Numbered from the stretch's first letter, positions 54,318 to 63,312 are shown. The stretch is 64,000 nt of DNA from an uncultured Alphaproteobacteria bacterium (GCA_902585605.1 CACIED010000001.1:62001-126000); one strand, 5' to 3'. Numbers and translations: made by a program. Notes: generated by a model from the sequence alone, not told the origin.

Positions 54318-55128
54318 AAAAAATTTAGGACATCATGTATTTCTTTCGAGTTACTGTATAATTGTTGTAATCCCCTTTGTTTGGTTAATATTAGGTGCAC
54401 TTAAAACAAGACAAGAATGGATGGTTAATCCTGCGGGATTACCGAAGTATTTTGCAATTGAAAATTTTTGGACTTCTTGGAGTATGGTAAATTTACCTTT
54501 GGCCATGACAAACAGCTTGGTTATTTCTTTATGCGGAACTATTGGTGTTATCATTGCTGCATCACTTGCTAGCTTTGGTGTTGTACAAATAGGATCAAAA
54601 GTAAGTAAATCTGTTTATGCGTTGATGATTGCTGGATTAATGATTCCTGTTAATGCAGCAATAATTCCTCTATTTATTATGGTTAGTGATCTTGGATTAT
54701 TAAATACACGCATAGGTATTATAATACCAATTATTGCATTTAACATCCCGTTTGCTATGTTACTTATTACTGCCTGGATGCAAAATATCCCTGAAGAAAT
54801 TTTTGACTCAGGGAAAGTTGATGGAGCAGGTTCTCTACAATTATTTATCTCTCTTGCTATACCTTTATCCCTTCCAATATTTGGAACAATAGCAATTATT
54901 TCTTTTGTAAATATGTGGAATGAATTTTTATTATCTGTGGTTCTATTATCTGGACCAGAAACAAGAACTGTGCCACTAGCTGTTAATGTTTTTAGAGGAG
55001 TCTTTTTAGTTGATAAGGGACTTATTTCTGCTGGGGTATTGATAACAATTATACCAGTTATAATTTGTTATCTAATTTTTCATAAATCTATAATAAGTGG
55101 TTTAACAGAAGGAGGGATTAAAGGATAA
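54307..55128 (+). CDS. Sugar ABC transporter permease (MalG/UgpE type)
   Basis: A 273-residue CUT1 permease starting at GTG 54307, inside the end of the previous gene. The opening FVWLILGALKTRQEW near 24-38 is typical of the MalG group. The EAA loop, EIFDSGKVDGAGSLQLFISLAIPLS near 165-189, is intact. About six helices are seen. It is followed after 1 bp by the first PanB-like gene, so uptake and an enzyme of unknown chemistry are encoded in one transcript. The ATP-binding subunit must be supplied from another locus. Confidence 0.92.
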   Translation: MKHKKNLGHHVFLSSYCIIVVIPFVWLILGALKTRQEWMVNPAGLPKYFAIENFWTSWSMVNLPLAMTNSLVISLCGTIGVIIAASLASFGVVQIGSKVSKSVYALMIAGLMIPVNAAIIPLFIMVSDLGLLNTRIGIIIPIIAFNIPFAMLLITAWMQNIPEEIFDSGKVDGAGSLQLFISLAIPLSLPIFGTIAIISFVNMWNEFLLSVVLLSGPETRTVPLAVNVFRGVFLVDKGLISAGVLITIIPVIICYLIFHKSIISGLTEGGIKG

Positions 55129-55129
55129 C

Positions 55130-55963
55130 ATGCCTAAAACAAAGTTAACAATTAAAGATTTGTTTGAAAAGAAAGGCAAAGAAAAGCTTACTGAATTATG
55201 TGTAACTAATGCTTTAGAGGCATATGCTTCTGAGCAAGCAGGAATTGATATGTTAATAGTTGGTTTTAATACAGAAACACTTCGAACTGGTGCAGTTACA
55301 AATAAGTGGTTTAGAGATGCACATATAAAAGATATTCGAGAAGCTGCGCCAAATACTTTTATGATTTATGCTAGTGGACAATATTCATCTCCTGAAAAAG
55401 CAATTGATGCTTCATTAACTGCAAGAGATCATGGAGCTGATGCAGTTTATTGTGGAAGTAGACCAGCAATAATTGAATCTCTTCGTAATGAGGGATTACC
55501 TGCTGTGAGTCACATAGGACTCGTACCTTATAAGAGTACATGGACCGGCGGGTTTAAAGCTGTTGGTAAAGATGCTGATTCAGCTTATAAAGTTTATCAA
55601 GATGCATTAGCTTATGACCGAGCTGGTGCGATAGGTCTTGAAGTTGAATGTGTTCCAGATCGTGTAGCAGAAATTATTACCAAGAAAGTAAATCTATTAA
55701 CTCTTTCAATGGGAAGTGGACCAAATTGTGATGTAGAATTTTTATTTATTCAAGATGTCATTGGCACAAACACAGATAGAGTACCTCGTCACGCTAAAGT
55801 TTTTAAAGATACAAATAAATCATATGAAAAACTTTTAGATGATACAATTGAGGGAGTTAAAAGTTTTATTAAAGATGTAAATACAAAACAATTCCCAACA
55901 AAATCAAATATTGTTGAAATTAAAGATGAAGAATTTGAAAAATTTTTAGATAAAATAAAATGA
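55130..55963 (+). CDS. PanB-like (ketopantoate hydroxymethyltransferase superfamily) protein, paralog 1
   Basis: A 277-residue TIM-barrel protein similar to PanB. The second half matches well: SHIGLVP (127-133, His128 = E. coli His136), EVECVPDRVAE (171-181, Glu173 = catalytic Glu181), GSGPNCDVEFLFIQDVIG (195-212) and VPRHAKVFKD near 218. The Mg ligands of PanB (Asp45, Asp84, Glu114) and Lys112 align by eye to Phe46, Ser82, Gly109 and Tyr107, so the classical metal site looks lost. A true pantothenate role is therefore unlikely. It is co-transcribed with the sugar ABC transporter upstream and the PhyH oxygenase downstream (4 bp overlap). It is misannotation-prone; function unknown. Confidence 0.8.
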   Translation: MPKTKLTIKDLFEKKGKEKLTELCVTNALEAYASEQAGIDMLIVGFNTETLRTGAVTNKWFRDAHIKDIREAAPNTFMIYASGQYSSPEKAIDASLTARDHGADAVYCGSRPAIIESLRNEGLPAVSHIGLVPYKSTWTGGFKAVGKDADSAYKVYQDALAYDRAGAIGLEVECVPDRVAEIITKKVNLLTLSMGSGPNCDVEFLFIQDVIGTNTDRVPRHAKVFKDTNKSYEKLLDDTIEGVKSFIKDVNTKQFPTKSNIVEIKDEEFEKFLDKIK

Positions 55964-56820
55964 CTAATAAAGATAATCGTGACTTAAGTTTCTTACCTAT
56001 CATAAATCATTCGCCAAATTTTCTTTCAAAAAAAGATATAGAAAAATATAATACTGATGGATTTATATCTCCTATAAATGCTTTTTCTAATAAGGAAGCA
56101 GAGGATATAAGAAAAAAAGTTGATGGTTTATTTGATAAACTTAAGTCATACGAGGATGGTAGGGATAGTTATTCTCTAGATAGTTACCAGCATAAATCAA
56201 AAACGATATGGGAGATAGTTAATACTCCAAAAATATTAAATTATGTTCAAGATTTAATTGGACCTAATATAATCTGCTGGGCTTCACATTTTTTTAATAA
56301 AATGCCTAATGATAATAGACCAGTACCTTATCATCAAGATGCTGTATATTGGTTATTGTCTCCAGCTCGAACTGTTACAGTTTGGCTTGCAATTGATGAT
56401 ACTGATTTAGAAAATGCTCCGATGGAGTTCCTTCCGGGCTCTCATAAATTAGGACCTCTAGCATGGAAAGATAGCGATAAAAGTAATCCAGTTTTACCAA
56501 AAGAAATTATAAATTTAGAAAAATTTGGTGAGTCTTATAAAAATGTTCTCAAAGCAGGGGATTTTTCTTTGCATGCGGATATGTTAGCTCATGGATCACT
56601 ACCTAATACTTCAGATAAAAGAAGATGTGGTTTAACGATAAGATACTGTGACCCGGATTCGACAAAACCTTTAAATTTAGAGTACGCACAAAAAGCCATA
56701 CTTTGTAGAGGTAAAAAACCTCTTGGTCATTGGGATGCATGTAATATAGAAAAGCCAAAAGAAGATGATCTTTCAATTGTTATTGGAAATCCTGGATTTA
56801 ACAATACAAAAATTCACTAA
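55960..56820 (+). CDS. Phytanoyl-CoA dioxygenase (PhyH)-family oxygenase 2
   Basis: A 286-residue Fe(II)/2-oxoglutarate oxygenase of the PhyH family. Metal ligands are H125 and D127 in VPYHQDAVYW, and H211 in HADMLAHGSLPN. The 2-oxoglutarate Arg is R221 or R222 in DKRRCGLTIRY. MEFLPGSHKLGPLAW near 155-169 is the family's core strand. It is the last gene of the plus-strand operon binding protein-permease-permease-PanB-like-PhyH, sharing 4 bp with the PanB-like gene, so the two proteins probably act on the same imported compound. Confidence 0.92.
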   Translation: MTNKDNRDLSFLPIINHSPNFLSKKDIEKYNTDGFISPINAFSNKEAEDIRKKVDGLFDKLKSYEDGRDSYSLDSYQHKSKTIWEIVNTPKILNYVQDLIGPNIICWASHFFNKMPNDNRPVPYHQDAVYWLLSPARTVTVWLAIDDTDLENAPMEFLPGSHKLGPLAWKDSDKSNPVLPKEIINLEKFGESYKNVLKAGDFSLHADMLAHGSLPNTSDKRRCGLTIRYCDPDSTKPLNLEYAQKAILCRGKKPLGHWDACNIEKPKEDDLSIVIGNPGFNNTKIH

Positions 56821-56851
56821 TTCTTCTGTAAATAATTTTGCTTTTAATTTT

Positions 56852-58585
56852 TTAGTGACTGTGTCTTTTAACTTCAGATCCTCTTTTCCCAACGAGAAAA
56901 TCTAAATCAGCACCTTTATCAGCTTGCATTACGTGTTCTATATACATTTTTTGATACCCGCCCGATATTTCCGGAAGAATTGGTGAATAATTTTTTAAAC
57001 GATTTTCAATTGTTTTATCATCTACTTTTAAATTCAATGTACCTTCGTTGACATCAACTTCAATTTCATCACCATTTTGAACCGCTGCTAAAGGGCCACG
57101 AACTGCAGCTTCTGGAGCTGTGTGCAATATCACGGTGCCATAGGCTGTTCCACTCATTCTCGCATCAGATATTCTAATCATATCGCGAACACCTTTTTTT
57201 AAAAGTTTTTGAGGAAGACGCATATTTCCCACTTCAGCCATACCTGGATAACCTTTTGGTCCACAATTCTTCAAAACTAATATAGAATTTTCATCTACGT
57301 CTAAATTTGGATCATCAATTTTATCATGAAACTCTTCTACACTTTCAAAAACAACTGCTTTTCCTGTATGTTTCATTAATTCTAGTGAAGCAGCTGATGG
57401 TTTAATAATAGCTCCGTTTGGTGCAATATTTCCTCTGAGAATTTTTATTCCTCCGTTTTTAGTTAATGGATTATTAAATTCTTTTATAACGTCGTTATTC
57501 CAACACTTGGCATTGTTATTATTTTCCGCTACAGTTTTGCCATTTACAGTCATGGCATTTTCTTCTAGTAAATTTTTTTCAAGTAATCTTTTAATAACAA
57601 CAGGAACGCCTCCTGCATAATAAAAGTCTTCCATTAAATATTTTCCAGAAGGTTGTAGATTTACTAATGTTGGAATACCATCGCCGTACTTATTCCAATC
57701 ATCTAGATTAAGATCTATTTCCATTCTACCTGCTATTGCTGCCAAATGAATAACTGCATTAGTAGAACCGCCAATTGCTCCGTTAACTTTAATTGCGTTC
57801 TCAAATGATTTTTTTGTTACTATTTTTGACATTGTAATATTGTCTTTAACCATTTCTACAATTCTTTTTCCTGACATATGAGCTAAAGTGTATCTTCTTG
57901 AATCAACAGCTGGTATCGCTGCATTTCCAGGAAGTGACATACCTAATGCTTCAACCATTGAGCCCATTGTTGAAGCTGTTCCCATTGTCATACAATTACC
58001 TTTTGATCTACTCATTGAAATTTCAGCATTAATAAAGTCTTCTTCTGTAATTACACCTGCATTTAAATCTGCATCAAGTTTCCAAACTCCAGTTCCAGAC
58101 CCAATTGTTTCTCCTTGATGATGTCCATTAAGCATCGGACCTCCTGAAACACCTATGGTAGGAAGATCAACGCTTGCTGCACCCATCATTAATGAAGGTG
58201 TTGTTTTATCACAACCCATTAAAAGCACGACTCCATCAATTGGGTTACCTCTTATTGCCTCTTCAACATCCATACTTGCTAAGTTTCTAAATAACATTGC
58301 AGTCGGTCTAAGATTAGATTCACTTGCTGAAAAAACAGGGAATTCCAGAGGAAAACCACCAGCTTCATAAACACCTTTTTTAACTGACTCTGCTATCTCT
58401 CTAAAATGACCATTACATGGTGTTAGTTCTGACCAAGTATTACAAATTCCAATTACAGGTCGACCATCAAATAAATGATTTGGATGTCCTTGGTTTCGCA
58501 TCCATCCTCTATGTATAAATGTATCTCTGCGGTGACGTTTTGAATTATACCAATTTGATGATCTAAATTTCTTTTTTTCAGACAT
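56852..58585 (-). CDS. IlvD/Edd-family sugar-acid dehydratase (arabinonate/xylonate type)
   Basis: A 577-residue iron-sulfur dehydratase. Cluster cysteines are C57 (SELTPCNGH), C125 (LMGCDKTTPS) and C198 (SRSKGNCMTMG). These positions and the length agree with [2Fe-2S] pentonate dehydratases (L-arabinonate/D-xylonate type) rather than with dihydroxyacid dehydratase proper. Such enzymes convert an aldonic acid to a 2-keto-3-deoxy acid. FRSSNWYNSKRHRRDTFIHRGW at the N-terminus is typical of this subgroup. It lies 37 bp downstream of the SMP-30 lactonase gene, whose product would feed it. The exact sugar acid is inferred only to group level. Confidence 0.9.
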   Translation of the reverse strand: MSEKKKFRSSNWYNSKRHRRDTFIHRGWMRNQGHPNHLFDGRPVIGICNTWSELTPCNGHFREIAESVKKGVYEAGGFPLEFPVFSASESNLRPTAMLFRNLASMDVEEAIRGNPIDGVVLLMGCDKTTPSLMMGAASVDLPTIGVSGGPMLNGHHQGETIGSGTGVWKLDADLNAGVITEEDFINAEISMSRSKGNCMTMGTASTMGSMVEALGMSLPGNAAIPAVDSRRYTLAHMSGKRIVEMVKDNITMSKIVTKKSFENAIKVNGAIGGSTNAVIHLAAIAGRMEIDLNLDDWNKYGDGIPTLVNLQPSGKYLMEDFYYAGGVPVVIKRLLEKNLLEENAMTVNGKTVAENNNNAKCWNNDVIKEFNNPLTKNGGIKILRGNIAPNGAIIKPSAASLELMKHTGKAVVFESVEEFHDKIDDPNLDVDENSILVLKNCGPKGYPGMAEVGNMRLPQKLLKKGVRDMIRISDARMSGTAYGTVILHTAPEAAVRGPLAAVQNGDEIEVDVNEGTLNLKVDDKTIENRLKNYSPILPEISGGYQKMYIEHVMQADKGADLDFLVGKRGSEVKRHSH

Positions 58586-58622
58586 TGATTCATTCTAACA
58601 TAGAAATACTGTGATGCAATAT

Positions 58623-59516
58623 TTAGGTTAGTTGTATTTTTGATTTATGATCTTCTAAACCTTGATGGTTTAAATTTATAGAAAATAGACTACCATCTAA
58701 TTCATGTTGATTTTTTCCAGGATTGTTTGCAGATGTAATAAAAAGTGTTTTTAGATCTTTTCCACCAAAAACACAGTTGGTAATATTTTCTACTGGCATT
58801 TCTATAACTTGATCAACTTTCCCAGAAGGTGTGTATCTTACTACACATGATCCACCCCAACGACAATTCCATAAACATCCATCTGTATCCATAGTCGAAC
58901 CATCTGGAAATCCTCTATCAAAATTTGCAAAAAATTGTTTATTAGATAAATTACCTGTCTCTACATCATAATCATATTTCATAATATTTCCATCAAGAGT
59001 ATCTGTAAAATAGAAATTTTTGTTATCTGGGCTCCATACAAAAGTATTTGGTATCCCGATATTATCTTCAACAATAGTGATAATATTATCTTTATCAACT
59101 CTATATAATTTTCCAATATTCTCTTTAATAGGTATACTTTCACCATCTTTATCAAAATTATTCTGCATAGTTCCAAACCATAATCTACCCATTACATCTG
59201 ATGCTCCATCATTAGATCTTGTATGAAGAAATTTATTCTCTATGTTTAATATTCTTTCAAATTTTTTATTATTAGTGTCGAAAAGATTTATTCCATTGTT
59301 TGATACAAGAATGATTTCATTTTCTGATTTAATTGATGTTGCTGTAACAATTTCAGGAATTTCAAAAATATCTATTTGCTGATTAATCAAATTAAATCTA
59401 TGTAATTTTGAAGTATTATCTATATCTAACCAATAAAGAGTTTGATCTTTTTTTGAAAAAGTAATTCCTTCTCCAAGAGTATTTTTACACCTATATGCTA
59501 TTTCAATTTTGCTCAT
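58623..59516 (-). CDS. SMP-30/gluconolactonase-family lactonase
   Basis: A 297-residue six-bladed beta-propeller. Metal-binding Glu16 lies in TLGEGITF. NDGASDVMGRLWFGTM near 98-113 carries the second site, and SPDNKNFYFTDTLDGNIMKYDYD and FPDGSTMDTDGCLWNCRWGG follow in family order. It hydrolyses sugar lactones such as gluconolactone, xylonolactone or arabinonolactone. It sits directly upstream of the pentonate-type dehydratase, an arrangement of oxidative (Weimberg-like) sugar catabolism. The remaining steps (dehydrogenase, second dehydratase) are not in the window except possibly the partial Gfo/Idh/MocA gene at the far left. Confidence 0.9.
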   Translation of the reverse strand: MSKIEIAYRCKNTLGEGITFSKKDQTLYWLDIDNTSKLHRFNLINQQIDIFEIPEIVTATSIKSENEIILVSNNGINLFDTNNKKFERILNIENKFLHTRSNDGASDVMGRLWFGTMQNNFDKDGESIPIKENIGKLYRVDKDNIITIVEDNIGIPNTFVWSPDNKNFYFTDTLDGNIMKYDYDVETGNLSNKQFFANFDRGFPDGSTMDTDGCLWNCRWGGSCVVRYTPSGKVDQVIEMPVENITNCVFGGKDLKTLFITSANNPGKNQHELDGSLFSINLNHQGLEDHKSKIQLT

Positions 59517-59600
59517 GGTTAGTAAATAAATTTTTATATTTTGTTGTAAATTAATCTATTAATAAATAAATTAAACTTTAAACAAATTTTTTATGAATGA

Positions 59601-60608
59601 TTAAAGATAGTGTGCTTTATCTTTAATACGTACCATTACTTCTTTAGTGGCTTCTTCTGACCCATCATGAAAGGTTCCCATAAGTTTATCTAAAAAACTT
59701 GTATTACCTCCAGAGTAATTACATTCGAAATATTTATGATGAATATAATGGTTGTAATCACCCGTAGGAATTGAAGTACCATTTTTGAAAGTCATTTTTT
59801 CATATCCCGTATGTCCTGGCGTAGGTGCTAGTCCAGCATGAAATACATGGTACATTGCCACAAGAGGATGGGAAGGGATAACCCAATGTATGAGAATTCC
59901 AGAAAAATACAGTACATGTTCTATTGGATGCATGGACATTCCTGACCAAGCTCCTGTATTAGTGTTACGATGATGAACTTTATGAGCAATTTTGTAAAGT
60001 GGAGCCCAATGTAATAATCTATGTGTTAAATAAAAATGCGCATCCCTAATAAAGGGCACTAAGAAAAACATAAAACAGCAATAAACTGGATAAGCTTCCC
60101 AGCTAACATATGGGATGATTTGATTTGCAAATGCCCAAAATGTGATTACTTCATAGAGTGTCCATAAAGGAATAGCACTACAGAAAGTGTAAAATAAATT
60201 ATCTTTCGTCTGATTTTTAAATAAAAAAGTTGGATTATCTTTTTCTAATGGTCGTGGATTGTATTTAAATGATGTGCCTTGGGTTTGTAATTTAAGATGA
60301 AAAAATCCTGTCCATATAAGAATTATTAAACAATTTCTAAAAAAAATATAAGATATCCATCCAACTTCAAAATTTTTCATTGTTTCTAAAGATGGTGTTA
60401 GAAATAAATAAGTAGCAACAGTTATTGCTCCAAAAACAAATGTCCAAGGGAAAAAAATACCTGGATATTTAAAAAAATATTTAAACAATTTGATTGGGTT
60501 ATAAAAGATTTCAAGAGGTGGATTAATACTTATTGTACCAAACGGCTTCCAATTCCCCCTTTTATCTCTTGTTCCAAAATTTTCATCGTTTAATTTATCT
60601 TTACTCAT
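59601..60608 (-). CDS. Sterol desaturase/fatty-acid hydroxylase-superfamily membrane di-iron protein
   Basis: A 335-residue membrane protein of the fatty acid hydroxylase superfamily. The histidine boxes are DAHFYLTHRLLH (H191, H196, H200), HKVHHRN (H209, H212, H213), MSMHPIEH (H227, H231) and a final HYIHHKYFE near 295-303. Several transmembrane helices lie at about 50-70, 85-105 and 145-190. Such enzymes use O2 and two electrons to hydroxylate or desaturate hydrophobic substrates. It is the last gene of a tightly spaced minus-strand set (3 bp after a PanB-like gene), and the Rieske ferredoxin and reductase upstream could supply electrons. Confidence 0.9.
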   Translation of the reverse strand: MSKDKLNDENFGTRDKRGNWKPFGTISINPPLEIFYNPIKLFKYFFKYPGIFFPWTFVFGAITVATYLFLTPSLETMKNFEVGWISYIFFRNCLIILIWTGFFHLKLQTQGTSFKYNPRPLEKDNPTFLFKNQTKDNLFYTFCSAIPLWTLYEVITFWAFANQIIPYVSWEAYPVYCCFMFFLVPFIRDAHFYLTHRLLHWAPLYKIAHKVHHRNTNTGAWSGMSMHPIEHVLYFSGILIHWVIPSHPLVAMYHVFHAGLAPTPGHTGYEKMTFKNGTSIPTGDYNHYIHHKYFECNYSGGNTSFLDKLMGTFHDGSEEATKEVMVRIKDKAHYL

Positions 60609-60611
60609 TAA

Positions 60612-61445
60612 CTAACCTCTTTTTTCTAGATCGTTTAAAAATATATCTAGTTCTTTTTCATTAATTTCTACTATATTTTTTTTCTCAGGAAAAGCTCCAG
60701 ATTGAACATCATCATAATATTCCTGAAAAGCAGCTTCTCGTTCTTTTTGAAGTCTTGCAAATTCCTGCTGAAAATCTCTATATTTTTTGGCATGACGAGG
60801 AATTTTGCCTTTTGTGGTTCCTAATATGTCGCATCCAAAAACATATTCTACATCACATCCAGGCCCACTTCCCATTGACATTACTGTTGGTCTAACTTTT
60901 TTTGATATTGCCTCAGCAATTTTGTATGGAACACATTCCATTTCAATTGCAACTCCACCAGCATCTTGTATTTTTAAACACTGATCATACACCCACATAG
61001 CTTCTGTAGCTGTTTTCCCGACAGCTACAAAACCTCCTGTCCATGTCCTTTTAGGAGGAACTAATCCTACATGCCCTAAACAAGGAACACCTTCTTTGAA
61101 CAATTCATTGATTAAATCAAAACGTGTATTGCAATAAAGCATATCAAAACCATGCTCTAAAATCTTAAAAGAAAATCTTTTTGCTTCATCAATTGTTGGA
61201 ATTAAGCTATCTGGAGCTCCACAATGCATGAAGGCTAAAGGCGCTGCCTCTCTCATTCTAATTAATTGATCGAAATGAGGGTGATCATCATCATTCTTAT
61301 ATTTACCAGCTAAACCTGTAGCTAGCATTTCAAAACCAACTTTATCAGCTGCAAAAGCTTCTTCTTCATTTTTAATTAATATACAAACTAATTTTTTATT
61401 ACCTTTAAAATTTTGTAAATCTTTAACGGTAAATTTTTTTTTCAT
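60612..61445 (-). CDS. PanB-like protein, paralog 2
   Basis: A 277-residue PanB-superfamily protein. The conserved second half has GHVGLVP (124-130, His125), EMECVPYKIAE (168-178, Glu170), SMGSGPGCDVEYVFG near 190-204 and KIPRHAKKYRDF. At the places of the PanB Mg ligands the chain reads TGLAG (about 43-47), HCGAPD (74-79) and LYCNTR (103-108), with no matching Asp/Asp/Glu set. It is embedded between two membrane di-iron oxygenase genes (2 bp and 3 bp gaps). The C-terminal 50 residues are acidic and helical. Function unknown. Confidence 0.8.
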   Translation of the reverse strand: MKKKFTVKDLQNFKGNKKLVCILIKNEEEAFAADKVGFEMLATGLAGKYKNDDDHPHFDQLIRMREAAPLAFMHCGAPDSLIPTIDEAKRFSFKILEHGFDMLYCNTRFDLINELFKEGVPCLGHVGLVPPKRTWTGGFVAVGKTATEAMWVYDQCLKIQDAGGVAIEMECVPYKIAEAISKKVRPTVMSMGSGPGCDVEYVFGCDILGTTKGKIPRHAKKYRDFQQEFARLQKEREAAFQEYYDDVQSGAFPEKKNIVEINEKELDIFLNDLEKRG

Positions 61446-61447
61446 TT

Positions 61448-62461
61448 TTAATTCATTTTCGGAACTTTAATATCGACAAAATAATTTTTATCTCTTGATT
61501 GTCTAAATATCGCAGGGATAATTTCTTTATATGCATCAACTACACCTAATTTTGGTGAGGGCATTTGATCTTTAATTGCTTGATGAAAAGATTTTAAATT
61601 ATAACACGGTATTTTTGGAAAAATATGATGTTCTATATGATATTCCATTTTTGAATAAAGAAAACTAAAGAAGGGATTTAAAATTACAGTTCTAGTACTT
61701 TTCCTATGATCTTTTACATTGTCTTGTAACCCAGCATGTTGTGTCATTGCACATATCATTAAAATTGTATTACCATAAAAAGGTGGTAATAAAATCATGA
61801 TAACCGGTAACCAAGAATTTATAAAAACTGAAAACACAATTACGCTAATCCAGAATAATACGTATAGGCGAGAACTATTTACCACTTTTTTAATTTCATT
61901 ATCTGGAACAGTTTTTTTTACTACATCTGATACTATACCAAAGGAATGTTTGATTATTTCAAAGTGTGTAAAATGTCTTACTTTTTGAATATTAATGATT
62001 GGTCCAAAAGGTAAAAAATTTAATAAAAATCTAATAGGTTCAGTTGGTCTAGGACTATTATTTTCATAATCATAAACTTCTTCATGAGTAAAAATCGTGT
62101 GGGTATGATGGTAAAAGTGACTCCATTTCCAGCGAACAGCCTCAAAACCGCCAAGCAAACTAGTTAAATTGTAAAAAAAACGGTTTAAGATTCGTGACTT
62201 GAAATATGTCTCATGATTTGTTTCGTGCTGAATACTTATTATTTTGCAATAAAAAATATTTCCGTAAAGTAGTAAAGTTAAGAAACTCCACCATGTACCC
62301 CATGTTACAACACTCAAGTATCCTGAGATTAGTAATAATATAAAAAAAATAGAGAGATCAGTTGTAGCTTTTAAATCGGACCGCTTAGAAAATTCTTTAA
62401 GAATTTTTTTATCAATATTTGGTTTGTACCATGATTTAAGATCAACCTCACCTGCAAACAT
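61448..62461 (-). CDS. Membrane fatty-acid-desaturase-family protein
   Basis: A 337-residue membrane di-iron enzyme. The histidine boxes are QHETNH (H79, H83), HFYHHTH (H115, H118, H119, H121) and EYHIEHHIFP (H275, H278, H279), with an extra QHAGLQDNVKDHRKSTRTV segment near 241-259 typical of this branch. About four transmembrane helices are visible. It would desaturate or hydroxylate an alkyl or isoprenoid-like substrate with O2. Its genes on both sides encode PanB-like proteins (2 and 5 bp away), and a Rieske ferredoxin and reductase are further upstream in the same operon. The substrate is unknown. Confidence 0.9.
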   Translation of the reverse strand: MFAGEVDLKSWYKPNIDKKILKEFSKRSDLKATTDLSIFFILLLISGYLSVVTWGTWWSFLTLLLYGNIFYCKIISIQHETNHETYFKSRILNRFFYNLTSLLGGFEAVRWKWSHFYHHTHTIFTHEEVYDYENNSPRPTEPIRFLLNFLPFGPIINIQKVRHFTHFEIIKHSFGIVSDVVKKTVPDNEIKKVVNSSRLYVLFWISVIVFSVFINSWLPVIMILLPPFYGNTILMICAMTQHAGLQDNVKDHRKSTRTVILNPFFSFLYSKMEYHIEHHIFPKIPCYNLKSFHQAIKDQMPSPKLGVVDAYKEIIPAIFRQSRDKNYFVDIKVPKMN

Positions 62462-62466
62462 AATTA

Positions 62467-63294
62467 TTAAAATTTTTCAGCAAGTTTTAAAAATTTTTCA
62501 TATTCTTTATCTTCAATACCAACAGTTATTTTGGGATCATCAAATTTTTTATTTATTGTGTCTTCATGAAAAGATTTAAAAGCATCTACTCTTTCTCTTT
62601 GCAACTTTTCATGCTCTGTCTTGAAGTCTTTATATATTCTTGCATGACGAGGAATATGACCCTTAGTATATCCAAGCACATCATTTGCGAATAGATATTG
62701 TCCGTCACAACCAGATCCACTGCCCATAGAAAGTGTCATAATATCAACTTTTTGTGTTACTACTTCAGCTACTTTAGGTGGAACTACTTCAAGTTCTACT
62801 CCAATTACTCCTGCATCTTGCAGTTCAAGTGTATGTTCTAAAATTCTAATTGCTTTGTCTGCTGTCTTCCCTTGAGCAACAAATCCACCAATCCATGTCG
62901 CATTTCCTGGAACCAAACCGACGTGGCTATTTATAGGAACGAACTCTTCTCTTAGAGCTTTAATCCATTTATAGCTCCAGTTACCTCCATAAATAACATC
63001 TGCTCCAATATCTAAATATTTATGAGATAACTTCATTGCCTCATATTCAGAAGCAACTCTTACTGCTCCTCCAGATTGCATAAAGCAAGTTGGTGCAGCT
63101 TTACGTATTCTTTTTAATTCATCAAAAGAATTATATATACCAAATTGCGGAGCATCATGAGAAGTACAAATCATATCTATACCTGCTTCTTCAGCAGCGG
63201 CCGCTTCATCCTCACTATGTACAAACATAACACTTAATTGTCTTTTACCTTTACATTGTAGGTAATCATAAACAGTCAGTTTTTTTCTACTCAT
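62467..63294 (-). CDS. PanB-like protein, paralog 3
   Basis: A 275-residue PanB-superfamily protein. Conserved elements are SHVGLVP (123-129, His124), ELEVVPPKVAE (167-177, Glu169), SMGSGSGCDGQYLFANDVLG near 189-208 and HIPRHARIYKDF near 213. It differs at the PanB Mg positions, with TSHDAP (44-49), QSGGAV (73-78) and IYGGNW (101-106). One Asp lies close to the first site but shifted by two residues. It has the most PanB-like GCDG-Q-LF segment of the three. It lies 18 bp after the Rieske ferredoxin gene and 5 bp before the desaturase gene. Confidence 0.8.
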   Translation of the reverse strand: MSRKKLTVYDYLQCKGKRQLSVMFVHSEDEAAAAEEAGIDMICTSHDAPQFGIYNSFDELKRIRKAAPTCFMQSGGAVRVASEYEAMKLSHKYLDIGADVIYGGNWSYKWIKALREEFVPINSHVGLVPGNATWIGGFVAQGKTADKAIRILEHTLELQDAGVIGVELEVVPPKVAEVVTQKVDIMTLSMGSGSGCDGQYLFANDVLGYTKGHIPRHARIYKDFKTEHEKLQRERVDAFKSFHEDTINKKFDDPKITVGIEDKEYEKFLKLAEKF

Positions 63295-63312
63295 AAAATC
63301 TCCAGGTATTAA

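Noticed and set aside
55130-55963. Annotation as genuine panB for pantothenate synthesis
   Set aside because: Mg ligands of PanB appear missing, there are three paralogs, no panC or panD is nearby, and the context is transport and oxygenases.
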